The notes under the pieces were generated by a model. It was given only the letters and a program-made list of their open reading frames with translations. It did not search any database and was not told the origin of the DNA. Of a stretch of 64,000 nt of DNA, positions 22,774-37,142 are shown one piece after another. The position numbers and the translations under genes are program-made. Where the stretch lies: contig MU004239.1 in NCBI GenBank assembly GCA_010405405.1, positions 1,566,722-1,630,721 on the forward strand, in the 5' to 3' direction. Source of the DNA: Microthyrium microscopicum. Taxonomy: Eukaryota > Ascomycota > Dothideomycetes > Microthyriales > Microthyriaceae. Position 1 is the stretch's first letter. Every line of letters begins with the position of its first letter.

Positions 22774-24863
22774 ATGGATTCTCAAAATCATCACTTCGCG
22801 CTTCCTACTCCGCCTCCTCCTCTTGTAACTCGCAATACCAACGAAAACTACGATCCTCATACTCCATCTACACCCAACGCATACTACAATGACTTTGTCA
22901 CCCCGCAGCAAACACCGCAAGGCTCGCCTAGCAAATCCCAAGTCCCGCCTGGCGCGTTCGACCTTCCCAATGTCTTTGACAATGCGATGCGGCTAGCTCC
23001 GACTGGGGCTGGAGCATCAGCCGGTTCTCCAAACAAGTCTGGCGCGGCAACGCTTGGTGCTCGTCCCCAGCTGTCACCCTCTAAATCAGACTTTGGCTAT
23101 GACGCCCAATTGCCCGGCAGCCCAACCAGCAAATCAAACAAAGAGAACACGACACCGGGCTCTGGTGTTCGTGGTGTGAAGAAGGATGCCGGCTTCCTTA
23201 CGCAGGCAGCTCAATCCCGTCAACAGCCATACGTATCTCGCGAGGTGGACACCTCACCTTCGCGCCCAGCCTATGTGCAACGTGGGCTGAGCAAGGAGGA
23301 TGTGGAATTGCTTGCTAAGCCTACGGTAAAGCGATTGGCCAACGTTACACAGCTATACTTCTTGGACTACTACTATGATATGCTGAGCTATGTTCATGCT
23401 CGTCAGACACGATTGACTCAGTTCAAGTCTGCGCATCCTGCTCCGCCTGATATGCCAGAGGCGGAATACAATGAAGCCTTGACTAAGTACCTCGGACGCG
23501 AACGAGCGAATTTGCGAAAGAGACGGACGCGCTTGCGGCATGGTGATTTCCAGATCTTGACCCAGGTTGGTCAAGGTGGATATGGTCAGGTATATCTTGC
23601 ACAAAAGAAGGACACTCGAGAAGTTTGTGCTTTGAAGGTCATGAGCAAGAAGTTGTTGTTCAAGTTGGATGAGATTCGACACGTTCTCACTGAGAGAGAT
23701 ATTCTCACCACGGCTAACAGCGACTGGCTTGTGAGATTGCTTTATTCTTTCCAGGATGAAAAGAGCATTTATCTTGCCATGGTAAGACTCAATATCTGCA
23801 TTTTGACTAGTTGCTCACATTGTTTTTAGGAATACGTCCCTGGTGGAGATTTCCGAACCCTTCTCAACAATACAGGCGTCATTCACAACCGCCATGCTCG
23901 CTTCTACATCGCCGAAATGTTTGAGTGCGTCGACGCTCTACACCAACTTGGCTACATTCATCGCGACTTGAAGCCCGAGAATTTCCTCATCGACAGCACT
24001 GGCCATGTCAAGCTCACCGACTTTGGTCTCGCAGCTGGCATTCTCGCACCCGCCAAAATCGAGTCCATGCGCATCAAGCTCGAGTCGATCGGCGATGTCA
24101 ACAGCCCTTTTGGTCGCCCAATGGAAGAGCGATCTGCTACGGAACGTCGTGATGGCTACCGTAGTCTGCGCGAACGAACCGTCAACTACGCCAAATCCAT
24201 TGTCGGATCCCCTGACTACATGGCGCCTGAAGTTCTCAAGGGCGACGAATACGACTTTACTGTCGACTACTGGAGTCTCGGATGTATGCTTTTCGAAGCC
24301 CTCGCCGGATACCCGCCTTTCGCTGGCGCCACCGTCGACGAGACCTGGCAGAACCTCAAGCGCTGGCAGAAGGTCCTCAAAAAGCCCGTTTATGAGGACC
24401 CCTCGTACTATCTCAGCAAGCGCACCTGGGACCTGATCACACGTCTTGTGGCGGCAAAACAGCAGCGCTTCCGCAGTGTCAAGGAGATTCGTGCGCATTC
24501 GTACTTCGCTGAGGTAGACTGGGTGCATCTACGTGAACAACGCGCACCGTTTGTACCGGAGCTGGACTCGGAGACAGACGCAGGCTACTTCGATGACTTT
24601 AGCAATGAAGAGGATATGGCCAAGTACAAGGAGGTGCATGATAAGCAGGAGGCTTTGGAAAATATGGCGGATCGCAGTGAGCAGATGAAGAAGGGCCTGT
24701 TTGTGGGCTTTACATTCCGGTATGCATATCCTGGAAACTTTTTCACTGGAAGAATACTAATTGAATCCACAGTCATCGCAAACCACCTACAGATGAGAAT
24801 GGCAATTCGCCTCGCAAGCAGCAAGCGCGTGAGGCAGATGGTAACTTTGGCACCATCTTCTAA
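22774..24863 (+). CDS. dbf2: NDR-family kinase Dbf2/SidB (septation initiation / mitotic exit network)
   Basis: Three exons (22774-23781, 23830-24719, 24773-24863) give 662 aa. Residues 1 to about 185 are Pro/Ser rich. About 185-250 is the Mob1-binding helical region (VKRLANVTQLYFLDYYYDML). The kinase domain starts near 258 with GQGGYGQVYLA, followed by ALKVM (ATP-binding Lys), IHRDLKPEN and DFGLAAG. An NDR-type insert follows, then the activation segment SIVGSPDYMAPE, whose Ser is the expected phosphorylation site. The C-terminal extension has the hydrophobic motif GFTFR, split by intron 2, and ends FGTIF. Dbf2 kinases bound to Mob1 drive cytokinesis and septum formation. The start is the first ATG (ACAATGGATTC); upstream TTG codons were not used. 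Confidence 0.94.
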
Positions 24864-27422
24864 GCTTGCTCTCTACTTGACATGGTCTGAGGCGCCGCAA
24901 AAGCAATGGTAGTGTAACGAACTTGTCTGCCCTTGAAAGACAGCCAGGATTTTCTTTTCTTTTCTGTCGTTTTTCCCGTCCATTTGCATTACTAGACCTA
25001 CGTTGTGTTAGCAGATGTAGTCATTTGACCCAGCGTATGTTATGGTTCCCGGAGTATACTTTAGGCTGGGATACACGAGCTCAATGGCTTAATGGGTTGC
25101 ATTCTTGTATGATGAGGCTGGCTGGCAAGTAGTCAATGGCAATAATGAATTGAGTTCTCGTTCTGGCATTTCTTCCTCCACCATCAAAACCACTTGCATC
25201 CACTTCGGACTCGGAGGCTGTTCAGATAATATTGAAGTTGTATTACCTTTTTCAAGCTATCATGGAGGGAAGAAATCTCAACAGCACAACCTTATTTTGG
25301 TTTACGAATCAATCAACATAAGCTAGGGTCGTGATTCAATGGGGCACATAAATTTCTAGCCCATCTTTCGGACGTGTATATAGCAAGGGTCTTTATAGTC
25401 GTCTTGCCTGCATGAGAATCATTTTCTTCTTGCATGCATGTAGGCGCCCATCTGATGGTTTTCATAGCTACTATTATATATATCAATACGGCGCAAAGCT
25501 GAAGCTCAACCTGAGCCACACTGCAAGTGTTTGAGCGGTAAAGACAATTGAAATGTTGCGGGTGAAGACAATTGTAGCTAAGTCAAGCCATCAAGGTCTT
25601 GTTCTGACTTTAATCGGGCTATTGAGCAAATGGAGCTTCAGTGACTGCTTTGTATAATATCGCGGTTGTCCCGTTGTTTCCCATTTCAATCCAAAATATT
25701 AACATATCTAGGAATTGAACTTCTCGAAAAGAGTGTAATTTACTTTTAGCAGCTTGAATAACCGAAGTAATTGCTCAGAACTAAGCATTTAATGTTTTTT
25801 GTGACAATTCGATTTTGACTAAACATGCTCCATATATACACACATTAGCGAATTGCAATCGTGGAGTATCGAGGCGGGTGTGGGTGGAATAATAGTGCAG
25901 TGGTATAAGTCTCATCTGAGCAGTCATTCATTACCACCCAGACCCATTTCGACTCTGTCCCAAATCATTCATCTCCATCCACATCAATCTCTCTTTCACT
26001 TGGGAAAAAGCCGGGGGAGGCTTTTTATAGACGTATTTCTACAGCTTTCGGGCTGTACAAATACGTTGAATTTTTGTTCTAGAGAGCCATTGCATTCTTT
26101 TTCGCTGTATCGTGTTGTGGTTACCTAAGCGCGATGCTTTTGGAATTCCCTTTTGGGACTTCACGAAGCTCAGAGGTCGCGGGTTCAATACCAGACTTTT
26201 CGTTTTTGGAATTGTTTGAGATTTTCAATTTAGATTCTTTTGCTGTGTTCAAGTTACAGATGGACTGTTTTCGATTTTTTTATTTGGTATTTAGTGGTGT
26301 GGTTCTTGAAATACTCTCGATTAGATTTTACATCCTACTTAGAGGTCAACATATAAATATTTGAAGTTAGGTCCATATATGTAGCGGGATAATACCGCTA
26401 TGAGCGGTAATGTACCGTTGATGAGTAGGTCCACATTTATTCTAATATCCTGCGCGCTAATTTACTTTTGCATGCTTTGTAATTGCAACGTCTTTCACCA
26501 TCCAACTCGATTAAATCAGCTTGTCGATTGATGAACCTCGGGTGAACGGAATTTGCCATTTGGAAGATCAATCCAATCGTCGTTTCGTACTTGGAGGCAA
26601 AATGAAATGATAAGTCTTCAAGGAAAAGAAAAGAGGTCATTAGAATTGGCGTGGTGGAGATTGGCTGAGAGAAACTCCTAGCCGATGCTGTTCGTATCAA
26701 ACGGTATACCAACCTCTTCCTAAATAATTTAAAGAAGCGGGTTTCGAGTCTTAGCTATCGTCTTTTCGAGTCATATAATTCCGTAAAATATCGGGAACAC
26801 TGCCAACTTCAACAGTCTCCGTCTATTCTTCAGTCTAGGCCAATATCTTACGCACGAATCGCGCCAAGTCTTCCTGTACAAGATCGACTTCATAGCGACC
26901 TAAAGTAGCCACTCATGTATGAGGCGTGCGCAATGCGACTTAGGTAGCTCTGAAGCTCTCACACTCTGAATCGAGGACGATTTAGTAACCATACGATAAG
27001 TAGTCGTGTCGTGCTAGTTCATTACGCTTGTAGTGATATTCCCCGTGAAACATGCAGGCAGACAGAGCTTCTAGGCTACTGCACCCATGAACTGATAGAC
27101 GTTGATCAACTGTACAGCCACGAGTGCATCGCTTTCCTGTTGGGCACATGTAGATCTTCGCTGCGCCGAAAATGGCGTTGTAGACCCTGATTTGAGGATC
27201 GTGGGTTGTCATAGGGCCATACCTTATAGAACGCACATGAAGATGGAAAAAACTTGGTTCTTTTGCTATGCGTTGGGCTGCCTTGCATTGCAACTTGCAT
27301 GCATTGGTGCTTTTCTACTCTCATTGCTTGTACAGTTTGATCATGTGGGTGCCTGAACCAATATTGTTGGGGGAAGCTAGGCACAGTACTTGGACGTGAA
27401 GACTGGAGAAAAGTTTATTTCA
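24864..27422. other. Gene-free region left of the nested transposons
   Basis: About 2.5 kb after dbf2. No frame over about 110 codons and none recognisable. The dbf2 3' UTR must be at the left. A small inverted motif around AGCGGGATAATACCGCT lies at about 26382-26400. Composition is moderately AT rich, without the extreme pattern of the element to the right. Confidence 0.5.
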
Positions 27423-27432
27423 TATTTTGCTG
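27423..27432 (+). repeat. Left target-site duplication of the MULE
   Basis: TATTTTGCTG, identical to 38219-38228, directly abuts the left inverted end. Confidence 0.85.
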
Positions 27433-27584
27433 GAGGACAAGTTTCCACACACCCTACGTCGCGGCACCCTAAGATTCTATATACCCTCTAGGGGTGGCCT
27501 AGACCCTGTTACTAAATTTAGTATAGACGCTACTAAATCTAATAATAGGGAAGAGACCTAAGTAGAATATATGTAGATCTATAG
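27433..27584 (+). repeat. Left terminal inverted repeat of the MULE
   Basis: It pairs with 38067-38218 over its full length. Well-conserved segments include CCCTCTAGGGGTGGCCTA and the stretch reading ACTAAATTTAGTATAGACGC; most mismatches are transitions. Confidence 0.85.
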
Positions 27585-30006
27585 TAGAAGACTTTACTAC
27601 TATTAAAAGTAGATTTTGCTTATTAAAGCTAGATCTATATCTATAGCGATAGTAGGGTTCTTTACTAAGGTAAGAATTTTATAAAAAGGATAAAATTAAT
27701 AGAATTTAATAGAAAGATTTTATATACTACTTTTTAGTAGAGATTTATACTATTAAATTAGATATTAAGATATAGATATTAAATAAGTAAGCACTAAAAG
27801 CTATAGATCTAGTTTTTATAGTAGCTCTATATAGAAGTAATATTTTAATACTATATTACCTAAAATAGTATAAAATAGTAAAAATTTAGTATATAGTAGA
27901 CTAAAAATAGATAGAATAAAATATACTACTTTTTAGTAAAGATTTCTATTATAGAGTTAGACGTTAAGATATTAAGATTTTAAGAATAGCTATAGATCTA
28001 GCTTTAGGCGTAGAAGTAATATTTTAATACTATAATACGCTAAAATTAGCTAAAATTATTAAAAATCGTAAAAATATATAGTATATAAGGAATTAAGTAA
28101 GGAGATTAAATATACTGCTTTTTAGTAGTAATTTATATTATAGAATTAGCTATAGAGATATTAAGAGGTAAAGAGGATAAAAGGTAGGCTTTAGGTGTGT
28201 TTTTAGAAGCTTAGAACTACCTATATTAGAATATTAGCGTTTTATATTATATCTTATCTAAAAGACATTATATCTTTATCTTATTTCTATTTATTTACTT
28301 ATAAATTACTATAGCGTCTTTATTTTTTAAATATAATATACTAATATCCTCTAGATTTATTCTTATTAAGGAAGCTCTTAACTTTAAGGCTATAATTATT
28401 AAGAATCTAGTATTATTTATTAAATATATTAATCTTATTTTTAATAAAGAAGAACTAGAGCTAAGTACTTTCCTAAATAATATTAACGTACGTAAAATAT
28501 ATAAAGCTCTTAATTCTTTATTAGAGCCTAATCTAATTAATTCTATATTATTTACTAGCCTAATAAGCAATAAGGCTAGATTATAGTAGAAACTAACTCC
28601 TAGTTTAATATAGGATACTTACTAGGATTTAGATATTATTCTTTATCTTATAGTAATAAAAATAGAATTCAAAATATATAAGAAGAAAGGCTTTAGAAGG
28701 GATTAATAGCTCTAAAAGTGCTAGTTTAATTCTTATCCTTAGAAGGTATGCGCGCTTTTAATAATTCTTAGATACGTTAATATAACTATAAGAAAGTAGG
28801 TACTAATATAAATTAATGCGCTAGAAGAATATATTTATTTTATTAAATTAACTTTATAATAGTTATATTACTTAAAGTTATCTATAATAAAATAAATTAT
28901 TAAGATATATACTGCTTTTAATAAGAATACTCCTAATTAAGATATTATTAATATAATCTATAAATATATAGGCTAATAAGTTTCTCTTTAATAGGCGTCT
29001 TAGCTAAAGTATAAGATATTTAAACGTAAGAAAGATAGATTCTTAAATAGTTATTATATATTACCTTCTTAGATTAAAGTATTAAAAGAAGCTAATTCTT
29101 AGATATATATTAAAGTTAAGAAGGTTCTTATAAAGTAGATTTAATGTATATTTATATACTTATTTATAAGTTAAGCTACTTTTACTTAGTTACTTAAAAT
29201 TATTAGTTTAAATACTACTTATTATAAAATAGAATATAATACTAAGATAATTATTATTACTAAATTTAATAGTAAAGATAATATAATAATTTATACGTTT
29301 AGTATTTTTAAAGAAGAGAATAATAAGTTATAAGATTAAATATATATATATCTAGAATACGTAATGCTTAGTATTAAGATTAATAATCTCTATAAGTCTT
29401 AATGCTAGTTTCTAGATTTATTATTATTCTAGCTAGATTATCTATTCTTCTAGCTCTTTCTTTTTTTTTTTCTTAATTATATCTTTAAGATTTCTAACTT
29501 TAATTAATTATATCTCTTCTAGAATTCTATTCTATTATAATTACTAATTAAAATTAAGGCTTTTTAAATACGCTAGACTTAAATTTTAAGAAGAGCGTCC
29601 TTAGTTAGTATACTTTTTACTTTAAATAAAATATTTAGTTTTATTTTAGTATATAGGTATTACGATAGGTTATTAAATATACTAATTCTATCTTAACTTA
29701 CTAATAAAACTATTTAATACTATAAAATATTACTATATACTTTATAGGCTTTAAATCTTATATTAAGAAGCTACTTAAAGAGAAGTAGGTATAAGAATAC
29801 TTCTCTACTCTATAATATAGTTAGTTAATATCTAATACTTCTAAGATTGCTAATTTAGCTCTTAATAGATACTATTACAAGTATTCTATTCTTCTTTTAA
29901 ATAATATCTAGAATTATATTATTAAATAGCGTACTAAATATTAAGGAGTAGGTAATTAAATCTATATATACTTAAATCTATACTAATATTTAATATTTAT
30001 AGATCT

Positions 30007-30210
30007 TGTCAGGGAGCTACGGATACAAGGGGTGCAATCTAGATGTAGATATAATTCGAGAAAACTAAGACAGAGAATCTAGAAGAGGGATTAGGGCCGG
30101 CAGGAGATAAGCTCCATATTGGCTAAACCTTGGGCGCTAAGCCCTTAGCATTACGTAATGGGGATGCCAGAGATCTTATAAAGAGATCTCAACGAAGAGG
30201 ATTCGTAATA
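30007..30210 (-). repeat. 3' LTR of the Gypsy fossil
   Basis: This 204-bp repeat is about 90% identical to 37143-37346; every mismatch I counted, about 20, is a transition. The left boundary is TGTCAGGG as read on the + strand. Confidence 0.93.
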
Positions 30211-33200
30211 ATACTCCCCCCTCCAACATTAGCGCTCCTAAGCTAATCTAATCATGCAGGATAACGCTATAATAGGTATAAAACGTATTATAACTATAAC
30301 AATGAAAGCAAAGAGTTCAACATCCTTCTGTATATAACACTACGGGTGTCCGTTCCTTGCTGCCCTCTAGCCTGCTAAGGTAACTGTTGAGCAGCATTAA
30401 TAAACCATAAGATGTCCTTAGAATACTTTAGTTCGCAGAAGTATTAGGACACCGCCGTGGCGATAATAATAACCTTACCAATTAGGGGGAATACCGTTAG
30501 AGTCGTATTCTTCGTCCTTCTTCTTTTAAGGGTTGACGAACGACTCGTAGGGGCCTAGTTTCGTAGGATTACGGTTATAAAACTCTGCGACAAGCTTAGG
30601 GCATAATTCAAGATCTATCCATAGTTGCCAATCTAGGTCGCGATTCCAATTATCCTATTTAGTAAATTCAACTTTATATTAAAGTATCTTCTTCTTACCT
30701 TTTCCTCGCTAATTATGCTAATGGCTATTAATAACGCGATTAACTAACTATTCTTGCTTATCGTCGTTTCCTTCTAGATCGGCAATGGCTAGGGGATTGT
30801 CAGGTTCTTACAGCACGGCGGCGCCTTTAGGGACGGGGTGTAAAAGCTAAGCGTAGAAGACAAAGTATATTTTCATCTTCTCAGGGAGATCAAGCTTATA
30901 AGTAAGTATATCAATTTTCTTTAAGATCTTAAATAGGCCAGTAGATTTATTATCGAGTGATTTAGAGAGGCGAAGGGTCTTATAATAGCGTATGTCTAGA
31001 CGTACCTAGTCGCCTAGTTTAAGGTCAGGTACTAGACAGCGGTGTTGGTTAACTTACTCGTTTATTAATACCTAGGACTATGAAATTTGCTCGCAGAGGT
31101 AATTACGCAAGTCTTATCTATCTTTAAGGAACGCGTCTACGGAGCGTTATTTATTCTGTGCTAGCTTAAAGCCTACATACGCTTTGCTTAGTATAACTAG
31201 TTCTAAGCTAGATCGTGGTAGCGAGCCATTAAGCGCTTTAAACAAGCTTATTTTAGTAGTGGCGTAAATAGCATAGTTAGCTTTAAACTCAGTGAATAGT
31301 AGGAGTCTAACCCAATCATTTTATTAATAATTAACGAAGCATCATAAGTAAGCCTTTAGGGCTTATACTGCGATCTTAGTAATGCCGTCAGATTGTAGGT
31401 ACTAAGCGATAGTAAGGCGGATTATCACTCCTACTCGCTCACATAAGCGGCGCCAGAAGGCTAAAGTAAATTAGGATCCACGATTAGATAAGATAGAGTC
31501 TAGCTAGCCGGTATGCTTCCAGATCTAGTCAAGAAATGCTAATATTATTATCTAGACGCTAAGGTTAGCTAAGGGTATAAAGCAGCAAGTACGAGTAAGT
31601 CTGTTAACCACTATCATGGCGTAGCGATAAATAACTCCTAAATAGACGTATGGTAGTAACGCGACGGCGAAGTCGATTAAGATATTAGCCCACGCGCGAT
31701 CTAGTAGAGAGAATAACCATAGTAGGCCTTGTTTCTTTTATATCACTAGCTTAAAGAAAGCGCAGCGGCATTATTTCACATACTATTTAACGTCTTCTGC
31801 CATACAAGGCTAGTAGTAGAACTAGGATAGACGTTAATAGGTCGTAGTAGTGCCTCCATGTCTCATAATCTTATAATCGTGTGCGTATTGCATTATATAA
31901 TAGCGAAGTTTCCCATAGAGAACTAATAGGCGCTAGCGATATTAAATGGTTCTATCTGCAAGGACTTAACAGTCTCTAAGCTTGATGGATTCGCGTTCTA
32001 GTGTACCGTAAGGCAAGTAGTAATATTGCGCTACTTTATAGTTGTGGATAGCTTAAATAAGCTTATTCTTTTTACTCGCTTTAATAATATCTTTCTACAA
32101 CGTTTTTAGGTTGGTAGGTATATTTTCTACCTTAGGATAACTAGTTAATTCCCCTAAGGTTAGAGCGTCCTTAGGACGACTCCCTATAGTTGGATTACTA
32201 GTTGACTCCCCTTCTGCGGTAAACATATCAACTTCATTAATAATAATTATAGCTAACTCAATTATTAAAGGGCGTTCACCCTAAACCAGTATAGTCGCTA
32301 CCTTAATAGCTTAGCGCGTATTATAAGTAATTACATTAGATGTACAGCGCGTGCTATAAATATTAGCGAAATGGTAGGGGAATAGTATAGGACGTACTTA
32401 TTATACGACTTGTAGGTCATTATTAAATTGTAATAGGTCTTAGGACCATCGAGTAAGGGCATTAGCTTTAGCGTTTAATAGTCCATTACGGTATTCAATT
32501 TTAAACTAGAATTGTAATAGGAACTCCACCTAGCGTGCTTAACAGCGAAAGAGCTTCTTTATAGACATGAACAACTGTAAATTAAGATAGTCTATATAGA
32601 CTTTAATAGAATCGTTAATAGAGAATAGCTCTAGTTCCCATTCTTTGAATGCGCGAATAATTGTAAGTAGTTCTTTATCGTAAATATCGTAGTTATACTC
32701 TGCTAGTATCATCTTTTTAGATAAGAAGGCAACTAGGTAAAGTTCTTTATTATTATTCTTTTATAAGAGAACTACTATAGCGACTTAGTCGGAAGCATTA
32801 GTTTCAAGCCAGGTTTCTTTATTAGGATCAAAATATTGCAAGATTAGTGCTATAGTAAAAGCTTTCTTCAGGGCTTTAAAAGCGGCTTCCTCAAGGCCAT
32901 CCAGATTCTAAGGATATCGTTAAGGGACGTCCTTTTTAGTAAGTGTTATCATTAGTACTACGATTTTCGAGTATCCTTTAATAAATTAGCGATAGAAGTT
33001 TATGAAGCCTAGGAATATTTAGACGTCTTTAAGTAATAAGGAACGTTACCATTTTAGCACCGCTTCTACCTTCTTCTCGTCCATAAGGATTCCGTTAGGG
33101 GTAATAATAATACCAAGGTATTTAACGCTCTTAGTCATAAATTCTAACTTAGTAATGTCGAGGTAGAAGCTAGCTTTTTTAAGCTTGTTAAGGATTAGAT

Positions 33201-34977
33201 GGACGTAAGCAATATACTCTTCTTTAGTTTTACTCTAGATAAGGACGTCATCTAGGTATATAGTAATGAAGTCGTCTAGGTATTTACGAACGGCGCTATT
33301 AATAAAGGCTTAGAATGTTCTAGAGGAGCTAGTTATGCCGAACGGCATAACGAGGGACTTAAATAGGCCATAGCGAGTAAGAAAGGCAGTTTTATATTCA
33401 TCACCTTCATAAATTCGAATGTTGTTAAAGGCGGCGATAATATTAAATTTAGAGAAGAATCTAGCCTTACAGATCTTCGTAAGGGTTTTGGTAAGAAGTA
33501 GTAGAACATTCTAATTCTTTAAAGTAATTTCGTTCAATCCGTAGTAATCTACGTAGACTCAGATACCTCTACCTAGTTTACTAACACAAAGAACTAGTAA
33601 GGCGTATTAAGAAGTACTTTTATAGATAAAGCCTTTCCTAAGCATATTTTTAATATACTCTTTAACAACTTAAGCTTATTAGCGCGATATCCTATAGGAC
33701 TTCCGTACGGGTGCTTTAGCTTATAGATCTATTAAGATAGAATAATTAAATCTAGGGCGATAGGGCGATAATTTATCAGCTCATACTAAGTCAAAGAGGT
33801 AGACATATCAGTAAAATTCTTCAGGGATCAGGCTAAGTAATTCTTCTCGTATTAGTAGGTCCCATTTAAGCTTCTCTCGCCATTTAGTATAGTCTTCTAT
33901 TAAGATTGCTACGATGCTAGTGATATTGCGCTAAGGAATAAGGTCTAGATCTTCTTCTTCTTCCAACGCGTCAAAATCTTCTTTATATAATATAAAGAAT
34001 TAGTTTTTCTCTCGCTATATTAGAGTTACAAACACGCAAGGAGAAACAACGTAGATATTAAGAGCATTCTTATCCTTCTTTTCTATAACTACTTAGTCTC
34101 TATAATTAACTATAATAGAGCAGTGTAAAGCTATATAGCTTTAGAGACAGTGCTCAAAGTAGAAGCCTAGCGTTCGCTAGCCTCCTTAGAGTATAACTTT
34201 ATACTCGTCAACCCAAGGGTCTTTAAGGATAATATTGTAGTTAGCAATTTCTATAACGAAGCATAAGGCTTACTTAAAGTAAATACCAATCCAGAGGGTA
34301 ACGAATGCTATATAAGTTATAGTAGCGACGACGTGTCCGTTAGCCATCTTAGCTCAACATAGTCTTAATATTTTAACGGATTTAATACCATGAAGTTAAA
34401 GGTAATAGGGGTTAACGATACTAAATACGCCGCTGCTAGTATTAATAAGAACTTTTACTTTAATGTAGGAGCTATCTAAGAGAAAGATACTTTCTATAGT
34501 ACTTTATTATTATCCCACTTTTGGGATAGCGTTAGTTTCTAGTAATTAATCAATTAGTAGATAGGTAGCAGACACGTAGACTACTGCCATGCCATAAAGA
34601 GGTTCTTCCTCAGATTCAGATTCACTTAGGTAAGTTTAGATAGCTTCTATTTAGCGTTTCTTTCGTTTATTTTGCGCCTCATTAGAGTTTAGCTCATTCG
34701 CGCGTTAGTATAGAAAAGCTACGCGTTTCCCTAGCGTTAGCCATAGAATAGGGGTATATTTTCGTCATCTTCCACGCTTAGAGCACGATATAACTAAGAA
34801 ATACGGATCAAAGCCAACTTAGTTCAGATATCATTATTAGATATAGCGTCTTTACCTTAGCAGGGTACGGTTTTAGATCGTAGGTTATAGCCTTTGTCAC
34901 TATATCATAGGTAGCGTTCTTCTTTCTTAAGGCGTAGGAATAGGGCGTCGCTATAGCGTAGAATTATCTTTTAAGTA

Positions 34978-35012
34978 TTCTTATCCTTATCCTTATCCTT
35001 ATCCTTATCTTT
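34978..35012. repeat. CCTTAT short tandem repeat inside the Gypsy fossil
   Basis: About five consecutive CCTTAT units occur within the presumed gag to protease region of the element. Confidence 0.8.
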
Positions 35013-37142
35013 ATTATTAGACTTCTTACGGTCAGAGAGGCAGTTAACTTGTCATAGTTCCGTTATAAACTTAGCGCTTATAGTCGCCTTGCTAGCGTAG
35101 AGATAGCTCATCAGCTCTTTAGTAATTATATTGCGCATGTAAGTCAGTTTATTAGTATCAGATAAGTAGGCTCTATTAGTTTTGCTAGTAAACTTGACTA
35201 GGTAAGAGCTTAAGTCGTTAGTCTTCTTCATTTTATTAGACGGATTCTATAACCAAAGAAGGGCAGCTTTACGCTTATTAGTGCCTTTAAAATAGCGATT
35301 AAGATTATCCCAGAACTCTACCATAGAAGCGTATAAGTTAGGTACGTCGTATTAAGCGTAATTAATAACGAAGCTAAAAGCGAGGTCTTTATATTTACTA
35401 CGGACCTAGATAGCTTAAGATAGCTTAGTAGGAAAGGTGCGTACTTCGTAGTAGAGGTAATTTTTAACTTTAAGCTTCTATTAAGGGTACGAGTCTTACT
35501 TTTTACTATTATAAGTATTAGGATCTTGCCACTCTCGTGCGGAGTTAATCTTAGAGCTTACTAACGCTTTTAAGGTAAGTATAGCGCTCTTAGTATTAAG
35601 ACAAAGATTTGGGCGTAGACGGCTCTAAGGGGGTAGCATAGTATCTTCCTCATCAAAGTTTATTTAGTACGCTAGTTCTTTAGTCTCATAGGCTAAGTTA
35701 CTTAGTTAATCTTTAAGATCTTAGATTTTTCCTTCTAAGAGTGCGATCTAATTGCGCTTTTTAATATAGGAGTTACGTAGACGCTCAATAGTGTCCATAG
35801 CTCTAGTTACCTTGCGGCGGTTAATCATATCTTATTCCTCAAGGTACAGTTATCGCTTAATTAACTAATAAGCTTTACTCACGGTTTAGGCAGCTTCACT
35901 TTCCAGGGTATGGATACGTTATTATAGGAGAGAGTTTTATACTATAGCGTTATTATATATAGTAAAGAGGTCTAACATACTGTCTTTATTATACTAGCAT
36001 TCTTTCAATAGATTTACTAAGTCGATGCGTACAGCTTTAAAAGCGATGCTCACAGCTTAGGTAGATTTAACGTAATTACAGAATTGCTTAAACTAAGTAT
36101 TAGCGTGAAAGCTAACGCTACGAGCGAAGCCTATTCCATCCTTAATAACCTCTAGCTCTACTTCGCCTTAAATATAGTAGAGTACGATAGAGTTAATAGG
36201 TATAAGTCTAATCTTTCCTTCTAAGTTCAGAGACTCTTATACTTAGAATGCTACTTAGTCTCGTATAAGGTACGTAAAAACAATACGGGTTTAATCTTAT
36301 AGAGTAATACTAACGTGTATTACGAAGTATTATAGGTATTAACCTTCCAGGGCGATCCAATCAATCTAATCTTGGTCCAGTGGATGTAGTTATACGTCGT
36401 AACGTACCGCTTTCTTGCCTTTGTCCTTTTTGAATGTGTTCTAAGCGCTACCTTCAGGTTATTCAATGACATCTAATAGGATCAGGGCTCAGGCCAGGGA
36501 AGGACGACGGGAGTGGATAGAGGGACGGCGCTAGCTACGGCCACGAGGTAGTACAGGCATATCGTCGTCGCTATCGAGGTCGTTAGTATTTAACTACTAC
36601 ATAGTAGACTAAGTCTCTTAAAGCTATCAAATTTTAGATTATAAGCGTGTCTCCAACTAGGGACCGCTAATTAGTTTGCTAGACATAGTCCGCAGGGTTG
36701 GTATCGTGCGATAACAAGTAGGTAGCGCTAGTACGCGAGGTTCGGCTAAGATCTTCTAAATGATTTACTTCGTTAGAGTAGCGAGTTCAGGATAGGGTTC
36801 AGGCGTTTTGTTTAAAAGTAATTCTTAATTTAGGTTCATTACCATCGATTTAGGTATATAGGAGGAGATGCAAATACAAGACGAAGCTATTGCTACAGGT
36901 CTAGTAGATATAGGGTAGAAGACGCTAAGATCTTCTCCTTAATCACCAATTGGTCTATACTAGCGGAGCTATTCGGTCCTTACACGTGAATCTCCACGCT
37001 AGTAGGGTTATTATTCTCGCAGGTCTAAAGACCTATTTTTGCGTAGAACAGCAGATTTTAGACGCGCAAACCGTTAAATCTTGTGATATTAGCGGGCGCG
37101 TTTTAAAAAAAGGTTTCAAATATTAGAGCGGTCTTAGTTTTA

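Noticed and set aside
26140-26200. tRNA-like GGGTTCAATACC motif
   Set aside because: The flanking bases do not form the T-arm or acceptor stem and no A box is in place.
28295-28570. 91-codon minus frame in the MULE
   Set aside because: Composition follows the AT-rich block (Leu/Ile/Arg/Lys) and nothing resembles a transposase.
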